From an uncultured Bacteroidales bacterium (GTDB taxonomy: Bacteria > Bacteroidota > Bacteroidia > Bacteroidales > F082): a stretch of DNA of 64,000 nucleotides. The DNA lies in NCBI GenBank assembly GCA_900317055.1, contig ONFF01000012.1:1-64000 (forward strand). Direction: 5' to 3'. The notes beneath the pieces are model-generated. The model had not been told where the DNA came from. It did no database searches and saw only the letters and a program-made list of their open reading frames with translations. Below are positions 7,874-16,090 of this stretch, piece by piece; positions within the stretch are counted from its first letter, which is position 1; each line of letters begins with the position of its first letter. The position numbers and the translations under genes are program-made.

Positions 7874-9805
7874 TCACTCCTTTAAAATCCTTCCCGTCTT
7901 AATCTGACCATTGGAAAGATTTGCTTTTACGACATATATGCCTGAAGGCAAACCCGACAGGTCAATGGTGGCCTTTTCTGATACAAAAATGGAATTGCCC
8001 AAAAGATCGAATACTTCCACAAACCGAACCTCTGGCGAGTCAATATGAATCAAACTTTTTGTAGGATTAGGATAAAAAAGCATTTCTGTTGTTGCTTCAT
8101 CAAGGTTGTCATATAACCTGAAATATGCCTTCAAATCACAGTCTTTTTTCACCTCTAACGTATAAGTTGGATTGCTTGAAACGAAAAAACCGTTGTTTTT
8201 CCATATGTAAAACTCGGCATTTTCTTTGGGAACGGCATGAACGATGGCGACATTGCCATTGTCGCACGACGGCTCTTGAAGAATTACAACGGTTCCAAGG
8301 CTTTCATCTGTTGAAGTCGCATAAAAAGTGTAGATAAAATCTTCATTATAATTGGTAAATGCATTCCATCCTGCCGTATTTTGGTAGGATTCGACTGAAC
8401 CGCAAGAAACCCAAATGGGAATATCAGTAGGAATGAAAGCGAAAATGCCATCGGCACTGGCTTGTGGCGCATTAAAAGGTTTTGCGATAATGGCCGACAA
8501 ATTGGAGACATTGTATAACGCAAGAGCTTCAATGGATTGCAAAAATGAGCCGATGGTCAATGTGTCGCCGAAACCGCTACAATCATAAAAAGTCCCATCT
8601 CTCAAAACGGTCAATTGTTCGGAAATCGTCAGCGAGCCGTTAAAACCGGAACAACGTGAAAAAGCACTATAACCCATGGTTCTCACAGAATTGGGTATTG
8701 TCAGGGAGCCAGTAAAGCCACTGCACCATGTGAACGCCATGTTTCCAATGGAGTTCAACGATTTCCCAAGTGTCAAAGTGCCATCAAACCCTCCACATTC
8801 CAAAAAAGCATAATCGCCGATTTGGGTAACCACATCAGGAATGACCAACGAACCGTTGAGCCCATGACAGAACGCGAAAGCCATCTCTCCGATGAACTCC
8901 AAAGAATCAGGTAGGATTAAATTGCCGATGAATGGGCAAGCATTAAACGCATGGTCGTCGATGGTTCTCAAAGTTAAAGGTAATTCGGGCACTTCTGTCA
9001 ATGTGGACATTGAAGCAAAAGCATAAGAACCTATACCTCTGATGTCATCGGGGATTTCCGTGTTTTTGCAAGCGGCCAGTATAGTCTTGTCGTTTTTCGT
9101 TATGAGGGCGTTCGTCTCCGAATAATACTTGGGGTTGTCAGGATCGACAATGATAGCGTCCAAATTGTGACAATAAGAGAAAACGCAAGGGCCGATGGAA
9201 TCAACCGATGCAGGTATATAAAGTGTTCCCGTAAGCCCTGTGCAACTCCAAAAAGCACGGTTTTCGATGGTTTGCAGAGATGAAGGAAAAGTAAGCGAAA
9301 CAAGTCCCGAGCAGTCGCTGAATGCGTGACTTTCGATAACTTGCAATGCCGATGGAAATATTATTTCTGTAAGGCCAGAGCAATCAGAAAAAGTAGAATG
9401 CCCAAGGATTTCCATTGCATCGGGAAGCACAAGTTGGGTAAAACCACTGCAATTCGAAAAAGCGAGAGTACCTATCGTTTTCACTGTGCTCGGAATAATC
9501 AAGGTGCCTGTCAGATTAGCGCAACCCCGAAAAGTGTTATTGTCGATGGCTGTTACGGTATAGGTTTGCCCCTCATACATAACCGTTTCAGGCAAAATGA
9601 TTTCGCCTTGGGGCTCTTCAAAGCCCTGATAAGGGTCGTTAAGACCTCCTGGATAAGTCAGTCTTACCTCATGGTCGGTGTCGTAAATAATTTTGTAGTA
9701 TAGCATTTGCCCTGTTTCGCAGACAGCGGAAAAATCATAATAATCTCGTCCTAAACTATGGAACGACAAGATGATCAATGATGCAATTAGGAATATTTTT
9801 TTCAT
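7874..9805 (-). CDS. BspA-type leucine-rich repeat surface protein with T9SS sorting domain
   Basis: 643 residues with a signal peptide at the N terminus (MKKIFLIASLIILSFHSLG). From about residue 75 to 420 it is built of BspA-like (LRR_5) repeats of about 23 residues with the pattern IGxxAFxxCSGLTxxLxLPxSL. A segment with Cys and aromatic residues follows (about 450-560). The end has the type IX secretion sorting signature FYPNPTKSLIHID, LPSGIYVVKANL and TGRILKE. Expected to be secreted across the outer membrane and attached at the cell surface; BspA relatives bind host proteins or other cells. It converges on the FadL-like gene with only 31 bp between the ends. Confidence 0.92.
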   Translation of the reverse strand: MKKIFLIASLIILSFHSLGRDYYDFSAVCETGQMLYYKIIYDTDHEVRLTYPGGLNDPYQGFEEPQGEIILPETVMYEGQTYTVTAIDNNTFRGCANLTGTLIIPSTVKTIGTLAFSNCSGFTQLVLPDAMEILGHSTFSDCSGLTEIIFPSALQVIESHAFSDCSGLVSLTFPSSLQTIENRAFWSCTGLTGTLYIPASVDSIGPCVFSYCHNLDAIIVDPDNPKYYSETNALITKNDKTILAACKNTEIPDDIRGIGSYAFASMSTLTEVPELPLTLRTIDDHAFNACPFIGNLILPDSLEFIGEMAFAFCHGLNGSLVIPDVVTQIGDYAFLECGGFDGTLTLGKSLNSIGNMAFTWCSGFTGSLTIPNSVRTMGYSAFSRCSGFNGSLTISEQLTVLRDGTFYDCSGFGDTLTIGSFLQSIEALALYNVSNLSAIIAKPFNAPQASADGIFAFIPTDIPIWVSCGSVESYQNTAGWNAFTNYNEDFIYTFYATSTDESLGTVVILQEPSCDNGNVAIVHAVPKENAEFYIWKNNGFFVSSNPTYTLEVKKDCDLKAYFRLYDNLDEATTEMLFYPNPTKSLIHIDSPEVRFVEVFDLLGNSIFVSEKATIDLSGLPSGIYVVKANLSNGQIKTGRILKE

Positions 9806-9818
9806 CTTTCTTGTTGTT

Positions 9819-10328
9819 CTATGATTTTTTCTCTTTCCTAAACGAATAGAACTTGTTCGTCAGATAGCTGAACGTCACGCAGATGATGGAGATGATGATG
9901 TAGGAGACGGTCGGCCAAATGTGCAGCACTTCGACGAAGAGTTTCAGGCCGAAGTAGTTAATGAGAATGTTGACGACAGTGACAAGGAAATACCTGACAA
10001 TCTGCGTCCTGCCTTTCAGCGTAGAGCCCGAAAAGCTGATGTGTCGCGCCATCCAGAAACCCGTGAGGAAGGTGATGGGGAACTTGAACACAAAAGCCGC
10101 GATATGGGGCGTGAAGGCAATGAAGCCGAGGTCGAACACCTGTCCGCGGAAGACGAAATGGTAGAAAACATAATACAGCACCCACTCCAAAACAAGGTTC
10201 ATACCACCGCAGGCCGCATAGCGGAACAGCTCGAGGCTTATCACCTTGCGGAAAGGAGGATAGAAGAAGTCGATGAACTTTGTCAAAGTGCGTTCCATCC
10301 AGAATTCTATGTTATTGAGGGCTGACAT
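9819..10328 (-). CDS. GtrA-family membrane protein
   Basis: About 169 residues with four predicted membrane helices; ELFRYAACGGMNLVLEWVLY and the terminal FSYLTNKFYSFRK match the GtrA/DPMS family. GtrA-like proteins are implicated in moving polyprenyl-linked sugars across the membrane. The start MSALNNIE (10328) is chosen over 10358 because a TATTTTTG-like element lies just upstream; an ATG at 10301 is also possible. It follows mevalonate kinase by 20 bp in the same direction. Co-occurrence with isoprenoid genes is consistent with a polyprenyl-phosphate link but does not prove it. Confidence 0.85.
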   Translation of the reverse strand: MSALNNIEFWMERTLTKFIDFFYPPFRKVISLELFRYAACGGMNLVLEWVLYYVFYHFVFRGQVFDLGFIAFTPHIAAFVFKFPITFLTGFWMARHISFSGSTLKGRTQIVRYFLVTVVNILINYFGLKLFVEVLHIWPTVSYIIISIICVTFSYLTNKFYSFRKEKKS

Positions 10329-10348
10329 TGGGCTGCAAAAATAAAAAT

Positions 10349-11287
10349 TTACAACCAAATAACATCAAAGCCGCCTCCCATAGATTCCCGCTCCCCCTGC
10401 ATACCCTCGTTGGAATGACATGGGAGGCTGAGCAATTCATTAGCTTTCTCAACGTCATCCGTGAAGCCCAATACATAGCCGCCACCACCAGAACCAGAGA
10501 TTTTCACTCCGAAATGGAAGTCGTAGTCGGCAGTGAAAAGGTCGAGCGTGTTGTCAGTGATCATCGGGCGGAGGAATTCCAATTGGCCTTTGGTAAGCTG
10601 CTTCAACGACTTGAAAAACAGATTTGTATCACCCTGAATCATCGAATCAATGCAAGAGGTCACGCGAGGCACATACTCACTTTGGAAACGACTCAAAAAC
10701 GCGGCATCCTCGCGCTGTTGCTTGAAATGGTCGACTAAAGGCTTGGTATTGCTCTTTATATTAGTGTCAATCAGACAAATACGAATGTCTTTTTTCAAAA
10801 ACTCATCCGAAAGCAACTGCACACCTGCAGGCGTGATTTTGAACGGCTTGCCCATATAACATTGCAGTGGATCGATGCCCGAACTGCTACCATGGAAATA
10901 GCTTTCCATCTTGCCGAACAGCGTTTTCAACTGCAGCAAATCGTCAGTCTTTTGCTTGGCATAGCCATCATAAACGGCAGCCACTAATGTCCCAGAGCTG
11001 CCAAGACCATAACCCGAAGGCACATTGGACTCCAAAAAGAGATTGTAACGCAAATCATGATTAAAACGCTGCAAATCAATAATATCTTTCACATCTTCCA
11101 AAGTCGAAAGATAATCTGCAAACCGTTTGAGACTGGCATTGGAAGCCGCTCCCCCATTGGCATCCAAATGGGAGGCGAAACGCCACTGGGCCGAAAACTT
11201 GGTCAAAGGAATCATCAAGGCGGTAGCATCGAAAATCATTGAATACTCGCCGAAAAGAATGACCTTGCTATAATAACGCTCTTTCAT
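10349..11287 (-). CDS. mvk: Mevalonate kinase (GHMP kinase)
   Basis: About 312 residues. It phosphorylates mevalonate to 5-phosphomevalonate in the cytoplasm. The GHMP ATP-binding motif is PSGYGLGSSGTLVAAVYDGY and the C-terminal glycine motif is KISGSGGGGYVLGF; FGEYSMIFDATALMIPL matches the start of mevalonate kinases. The ATG at 11287 overlaps the stop of mvaD (TGATG), giving tight translational coupling; the longer reading from 11290 would use GTG. With mvaD upstream the assignment as a mevalonate-pathway enzyme is strong, although a phosphomevalonate kinase role cannot be excluded from motifs alone. Confidence 0.85.
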   Translation of the reverse strand: MKERYYSKVILFGEYSMIFDATALMIPLTKFSAQWRFASHLDANGGAASNASLKRFADYLSTLEDVKDIIDLQRFNHDLRYNLFLESNVPSGYGLGSSGTLVAAVYDGYAKQKTDDLLQLKTLFGKMESYFHGSSSGIDPLQCYMGKPFKITPAGVQLLSDEFLKKDIRICLIDTNIKSNTKPLVDHFKQQREDAAFLSRFQSEYVPRVTSCIDSMIQGDTNLFFKSLKQLTKGQLEFLRPMITDNTLDLFTADYDFHFGVKISGSGGGGYVLGFTDDVEKANELLSLPCHSNEGMQGERESMGGGFDVIWL

Positions 11288-12372
11288 CACTGTAGTTTTT
11301 TCGGTCCTTCACCCACATGGTCGATAATCCAACGGTCACGGTCACAATAATCCGCCAATACATTCTTGATGTAATCCTCCACTTTTTCAGCTTCACTTTC
11401 CGGATAAAGCAGGTGTACATTGGGGCCTGCATCCAAGGTGAAGCAGAGCGGGATTTTGGTTTCTTGGCGAAATTCCCGAATCTCGTTGATAAGATTCAGC
11501 GTATTGGGTTTCATCAAGATATAAGACGGGTTAGAGCACATCATCAAGGCATGAAGCTGTAAGGCTTCCGACTCAGTGATATTAATAAAGGTGTCCAAGT
11601 CGCCCGATTTCAAAGCGGAAAGCAGGTTCTTGATGTTCTCATTAGCTTGGGCATAACGCGCAGGAGCGTAGGGATTGCCTTCCATCAAGGCATGACCGGC
11701 ACGACTGGAAACGGATTTTTGTTCACCACTGACAATCAAAATGCTGTCGCGGTAGGTTTTGAAAACGGAATGAATGTCATCTGCCAACGAAACGGCATAT
11801 TCATCGGAACTATCTTTGTAACAGTCCGTTGCGCCCCAAAGTGCCATTTTTGGATACACTGAGCGTGCCGCACTGCCCGAGGCTAAACGCGAGAGGTAAG
11901 AAGCCTTGCATAAATCTAAGGACCCTGAGCCTGTCGAAGGGCCGACCAACTTGGATTCGATGTCAAGCAAACATATCACAAAAGCACTCATCGAGGAAGC
12001 CGAAGAAGCGATGCCAGAGGAATGGGGGAAAGTATTGCGGCTTTCCACCGTCAATGCCAACTGATTGATAAATGGAAAAAACGCTTGATAATCAAGCAGG
12101 AACTTCTCGATTTTGGCACCAAAGGCAGGGTTTTCCTTGCCCTCAAAGAAGAATCTGAAGTCAAGTCTATCGGCTTTTTCAAAACTGATGAATGTCTCGG
12201 AACAGCATTCCGATAAGGTAAAGCTAATTGACGGATTCTGAGGGTTTTGCTTCCCTTTCTTGCCCCAATACTTCACCAAAGCGATGTTCGACGGACTTTG
12301 CCAGCCCACCTTGCCTTGAAAGCCACTCGGCACCTCGCCTTTGAAGGCTTCGTTTAACCATTTGTTTTCCAT
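11287..12372 (-). CDS. mvaD: Diphosphomevalonate decarboxylase, with an in-frame REP-like insertion
   Basis: About 361 residues. It makes isopentenyl diphosphate from diphosphomevalonate. The signature SNIALVKYWGKKG near the N terminus, the SSGIASSASSMSAFV ATP-binding loop and RLASGSAARSVY are diagnostic. Between the helix ending ESKL and the segment LDLCKASYLSRL lies VGPSTGSGS, encoded by a REP-like repeat (11920-11947) that also occurs in tilS. The loop is at a tolerant, exposed place, so the enzyme is probably active. The ATG at 12372 is preferred to a GTG at 12378. First gene of mvaD-mvk-gtrA. Confidence 0.93.
   Translation of the reverse strand: MENKWLNEAFKGEVPSGFQGKVGWQSPSNIALVKYWGKKGKQNPQNPSISFTLSECCSETFISFEKADRLDFRFFFEGKENPAFGAKIEKFLLDYQAFFPFINQLALTVESRNTFPHSSGIASSASSMSAFVICLLDIESKLVGPSTGSGSLDLCKASYLSRLASGSAARSVYPKMALWGATDCYKDSSDEYAVSLADDIHSVFKTYRDSILIVSGEQKSVSSRAGHALMEGNPYAPARYAQANENIKNLLSALKSGDLDTFINITESEALQLHALMMCSNPSYILMKPNTLNLINEIREFRQETKIPLCFTLDAGPNVHLLYPESEAEKVEDYIKNVLADYCDRDRWIIDHVGEGPKKLQ
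11920..11947. repeat. REP-like element, copy A (inside mvaD)
   Basis: A 28-bp imperfect palindrome, GGACCCTGAGCCTGTCGAAG plus GGCCGACC. Read on the gene strand it adds VGPSTGSGS without a stop. Related copies are at 16004-16054, 55241-55267 and 59527-59554. Confidence 0.85.
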
Positions 12373-12408
12373 TTCCACTATGTTTTAGGCTGCGAAGATA
12401 AGGATTTA

Positions 12409-12439
12409 TTTGGAGTTTAATACCAAATCCCTATTTTTG
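12409..12439 (+). promoter_or_regulatory. Promoter of the ABC exporter gene
   Basis: A -33 TTTG (12409-12412) and a -7 TATTTTTG (12432-12439) are separated by 19 bp, a good fit to the Bacteroidota promoter. The ATG follows at 12466. The divergent mvaD promoter probably overlaps this region, with TATCTTCG on the other strand at 12393-12400. Confidence 0.75.
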
Positions 12440-12465
12440 CACCTTAATTATATATAGCATACTCT

Positions 12466-14262
12466 ATGAATCTATTTCAACTCTTCAAAAACGTCAGCCC
12501 TTTCGTAAAGCCTTACAAATGGCTGGTTTTCATAACTTTAATCTTAACCCTACTTGGTTCTCTGATGGCTCAGGTCAATGCCATTGTCCTCGATTGGACT
12601 GTCGATGAAGTGAACGGCCTTGTCACGGCGGGTGAGCGCTGGGGTCAACGGGCGGCACACATCGTCATCCTAATTTCGTCTGTGCTATTAGGCAAGGAAA
12701 TACTCTCGGCGGGCATCACATTCGCGCAAAACTATTTCGGAGAGCGGATGCGTATCTATGTCAGCCGCGACTTGGCCCAAAGCGTCATCGAGAAGGTGCT
12801 CACTTTCAAGATGGCTTTCTTCAACTCGGGCGACAACGCCACGGGTAAGCTCCAGGCCCGTATCGACCAAGGTGTCAGTTCGTTATCACGAACGGTGCAG
12901 AACTTCTTCATCGACCTATTGCCGCTGTTCACGAGCGCACTTTTGGCTTTGATATTGATGTTCGCTGCGAATGTCTATGTAGGACTGGTAGCTCTTGCCA
13001 TCGTGCCTATTTATTTCTGGATCACCTACCGTCAGGCTCGCAGACTGAAAGGCTGGCGTCGCGAAATGCGGTCGCACTTGGAGACCAAGAGCCAAGGCAT
13101 CAAGAACATCATCGACTCCATCAACGTCATCAAGAGCTTCAACCGCGAGCAGATTGAAGGTCAAAAACAACTTGATATACAAAATCAAGTGACTGAAAAC
13201 CAGATGAAAACCCGCAAAGTGGCGTTTTATTACAACGGTGTCAAAAGCTTTGTGAAACAAGTGGGCACAGTACTGGTCATCATCCTGACGGCATACCTTG
13301 TATTAATAGACTACCCCGGCATGACCATCGGTAAAATCATGTACCATGTGATGTTGTTCAGCAATGTCATCGCTCCTATCACACAATTACAACGCATCTT
13401 CGATGATGTGAACGACGCTTTGATTTATGCCGAGGGCTTCTTTGGTATCCTTGACGCAGAAGAGGAAGTGGAACCATCAGGCAGCTACAAGCCAGAAAAG
13501 ATCCACGGCAAGTTCGAAATGAAAGATGTCAATTTCACCTATCCCAATGGTAACCAAGCGCTTTTCGATGTGAACATGACCATCGAGCCGAACAAGATCA
13601 CAGCATTGGTGGGTCTCTCGGGTGCTGGCAAGAGCACCATTGTGAACCTCTTGGACAAGTTCTACGAGCCGCAGACGGGTATTATTACCCTTGACGGCGT
13701 CGACTTGCGCGAATACGACACGAAATTCCTGCGCGAGAACATCGGCCTCGTGTTGCAGAAGAACCACATTTTCGACGGCACTATCGAGGAGAACATCCTC
13801 TATGGAAATCCTAACGCCACCCATGAGGAGGTGGTGGAAGCCGCCAAGAAATCGTACATCTACGACCAAATCATGGAGTTACCGAAGCAGTTCGAGAACA
13901 AAGCCTCCGACCTCTCTGGCGGCCAGCAGCAGCGCATCGCCATCGCGCGCATGTTCCTCAAGAACCCGCCCATCATCTTCCTTGATGAACCTACTGCCAG
14001 CCTCGATGCCATTGCCACCGAGCAAATCAAGAACAGCCTTGATGCCATCAAGAAAGACCGCACCGTCATCATCATCTCCCACAGCATTTCGCAAATCATC
14101 GACAGCGAAATGGTTTACGCCCTCAAGACTGGCCATGTGGAAGAGTCGGGCGACCCAGACGAAATCTACAAGAAAGGCGGTATCTACAAGGACATTATTG
14201 ATGCTTCGGCACGCAGCCTAAATATTGAGAAAATCGCTCGAACAATTGAGGAAGGAAAATGA
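12466..14262 (+). CDS. ABC exporter, fused membrane and ATPase domains (MsbA-like)
   Basis: 598 residues, one half-transporter that would work as a homodimer in the inner membrane. Residues about 1-320 hold six membrane helices (type IV exporter fold). The ATPase domain has Walker A GLSGAGKST, the Q-loop region NIGLVLQKNHIFDGTI, the signature LSGGQQQRIAIARM, Walker B IIFLDEPTASLD and a His switch at IIISHSIS. Relatives export lipids (MsbA), peptides or drugs; the substrate is not evident. It has its own promoter and no partner gene. Confidence 0.9.
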   Translation: MNLFQLFKNVSPFVKPYKWLVFITLILTLLGSLMAQVNAIVLDWTVDEVNGLVTAGERWGQRAAHIVILISSVLLGKEILSAGITFAQNYFGERMRIYVSRDLAQSVIEKVLTFKMAFFNSGDNATGKLQARIDQGVSSLSRTVQNFFIDLLPLFTSALLALILMFAANVYVGLVALAIVPIYFWITYRQARRLKGWRREMRSHLETKSQGIKNIIDSINVIKSFNREQIEGQKQLDIQNQVTENQMKTRKVAFYYNGVKSFVKQVGTVLVIILTAYLVLIDYPGMTIGKIMYHVMLFSNVIAPITQLQRIFDDVNDALIYAEGFFGILDAEEEVEPSGSYKPEKIHGKFEMKDVNFTYPNGNQALFDVNMTIEPNKITALVGLSGAGKSTIVNLLDKFYEPQTGIITLDGVDLREYDTKFLRENIGLVLQKNHIFDGTIEENILYGNPNATHEEVVEAAKKSYIYDQIMELPKQFENKASDLSGGQQQRIAIARMFLKNPPIIFLDEPTASLDAIATEQIKNSLDAIKKDRTVIIISHSISQIIDSEMVYALKTGHVEESGDPDEIYKKGGIYKDIIDASARSLNIEKIARTIEEGK

Positions 14263-14343
14263 TAGGAGACAAGTTATACACACTTTGAAAAATGTTATAA
14301 TTTTGTGGCGAAATATAAATTTAATAGTTAAAAACAAAGTATC

Positions 14344-15180
14344 ATGAAGAAACTCATTTATGCAGCGATGCTCCTGCTTGGTGTGAGCATGATGGTTTCT
14401 TGCGGCAATGGCCAAGGCAAGACAGAAAACAAAGAAACAGTGGATACCGAAAACCAAGTACAACAAGCGACCCCATCGGTGGAAGAAGAGGCTGAGCCTG
14501 CCGACACTCGCCCCCATGTGTATGCCAATGCCTTTGACGGTTTTGTGAACATTCGTGAAGCTGCCCAAGCCAAGGCACCCATACTCGGAGTGTTCCGCAA
14601 TGGTCCCGAAGGTGCTGCCGTTTTAGGCACCGAAGGCGAATGGACCCAGGTTGACTGTAACGGCATTGTGGGCTATGTGTTGTCAAAGTATGTGCAAGAC
14701 ACGCCTACAGTGGCCTATATCGGAACGGCTACCCTTGATGATATCGCAGGTTTGTATTATTCTCCTGGAGGATACGGCATGTATCTATGGTATGATGGCA
14801 CTTGGGAAAGTGGTTATAACGATCCTGTAAACAATGGCATATACATATTGCAAAACAATGAAGTGAAACTTATACCAGCAGGATATGTTGATATTAATAC
14901 GTTTGAATGGATCGATTATGATGATGCTACAAGTGAATCCAAAAGTGAGATTCTTCCCATCGACCTTGCCCATCATAAACTTGGCGATTGGAAAAGGCAG
15001 CCCTTCATTACGAAACAAGAAATAGAAAAATGGATAAAAGAGAACAGAGAAGAGTTTTCATACGAAATACAAGAACATGGAGAAAAGTGGTTTAAAGATA
15101 ATGCACTTAATTTTATGCGAGAGGGCGGGGGATCTTTTAATCCTATGACTAAAGAAGAGTTTAAAAGAAAAGGGCATTGA
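14344..15180 (+). CDS. SH3-domain lipoprotein
   Basis: 278 residues. The lipobox is at MMVSCGNGQ, followed by a Glu/Thr-rich linker to about residue 55. A bacterial SH3 module occupies about 58-118 (FVNIREAAQAKAPILGVFR and VDCNGIVGYVLSKYV). The C-terminal 150 residues form an unassigned domain with DIAGLYYSPGGYGMYLWYD. Bacterial SH3 domains often bind peptidoglycan, and the next gene, overlapping by a TTGA junction, encodes an M15-type peptidase, so both probably act at the cell wall. A TAATTTTG element (14298-14305) lies upstream. Base composition becomes AT-rich in the last third, unlike the start. Confidence 0.8.
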   Translation: MKKLIYAAMLLLGVSMMVSCGNGQGKTENKETVDTENQVQQATPSVEEEAEPADTRPHVYANAFDGFVNIREAAQAKAPILGVFRNGPEGAAVLGTEGEWTQVDCNGIVGYVLSKYVQDTPTVAYIGTATLDDIAGLYYSPGGYGMYLWYDGTWESGYNDPVNNGIYILQNNEVKLIPAGYVDINTFEWIDYDDATSESKSEILPIDLAHHKLGDWKRQPFITKQEIEKWIKENREEFSYEIQEHGEKWFKDNALNFMREGGGSFNPMTKEEFKRKGH

Positions 15181-15869
15181 GTCTTAATTTAAAAACAAAG
15201 CTTTTGAAAAACTATCATAGGCTGCTAATAGCGGCATTTTGCTTTTTCTTTATACCTCAGTGTGTTATCTCTCAAACTAATGACACGCTGAGGTATAAAG
15301 CTTATTTGTTCATCTCTCAACCAATTCCCAAGTCGGTGAAAGTCAGGATGCAAGGCAAGTCAATGCCCGACACTGCCCGGATTTCTTTCGACCAGCTACG
15401 CTACCTCACACTACCTTATTATGGTTTTGACGGTCAAATCAAACAAGGTGAAATGGTCTGTAACAAAGCCATATCCCACGACCTACTTTGCATTTTTAGG
15501 GCTTTTTTCTCAAGAGCATATCCCATCAACAGTATCCGCTTGGTGGACGATTTCGGTGCAGATGACGAGACCTCCATGCAGGCCAACAACACCTCCTGCT
15601 TCAACTACCGCACTATAGCGGGAACAAATGTGCTTTCGCGACACGCTTTCGGTATGGCTGTCGACATCAACCCTTTGCAGAACCCTTGCGTCAAAGGTTC
15701 CCGCATCCAACCGAAAACGGCAACGGAATATGTGGATAGAGACAAGGACTTTCCTCACAAAATTGACGAAGACGACTTCTGCAATGAGGTTTTCTCTTCT
15801 TTTGGCTTCTCATGGGGCGGCGACTGGCGCAACTCGAAAGACTATCAACACTTCGAGAAACGGAGATAA
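15177..15869 (+). CDS. M15-family D-Ala-D-Ala carboxypeptidase / L-Ala-D-Glu endopeptidase-like
   Basis: 230 residues. The zinc-site motif SRHAFGMAVDINP and the C-terminal DYQHFE are those of peptidase M15 (VanY/M15_4), which trims peptidoglycan stem peptides. An N-terminal hydrophobic stretch (LLIAAFCFFFIPQCVIS) is a signal peptide, so it acts in the periplasm. There is no ATG before the signal; the likely start is TTG at 15177 (TTGA overlap with the lipoprotein stop) or TTG at 15204. Translational coupling to the SH3 lipoprotein is likely. Confidence 0.85.
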   Translation: MSLNLKTKLLKNYHRLLIAAFCFFFIPQCVISQTNDTLRYKAYLFISQPIPKSVKVRMQGKSMPDTARISFDQLRYLTLPYYGFDGQIKQGEMVCNKAISHDLLCIFRAFFSRAYPINSIRLVDDFGADDETSMQANNTSCFNYRTIAGTNVLSRHAFGMAVDINPLQNPCVKGSRIQPKTATEYVDRDKDFPHKIDEDDFCNEVFSSFGFSWGGDWRNSKDYQHFEKRR

Positions 15870-16003
15870 GTCTTTTTGACCGAATTTTTATCCCATTTTT
15901 CTCAACCAATCCAAATTTTTACTATTTTAGCCGATTCTTTTGAAAAGGGGATTACAAAACCCCGATTCAAGTCTGTCGGATTGAATTCCGCCAGAACCTT
16001 AGC

Positions 16004-16054
16004 GGACTCTGAGCCTGTGGTTGCTAAGCACAGCCCAAATATCGAAGGGCCGCC
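16004..16054. repeat. REP-like element, copy C, split by an internal segment
   Basis: GGACTCTGAGCCTGT at 16004-16018 and TCGAAGGGCCGCC at 16042-16054 are the two halves of the element seen in mvaD and tilS. About 23 unrelated bases sit between them. It lies in the 221-bp gap before gatE, which otherwise shows no gene. Confidence 0.6.
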
Positions 16055-16090
16055 ATTTTGAAACTTGAAATCAACAATTAAATAACTGAT

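Noticed and set aside
15940-15965. GGGG...CCCC hairpin before gatE as a terminator or riboswitch
   Set aside because: The stem is only four pairs with no T-run and no recognisable riboswitch core.
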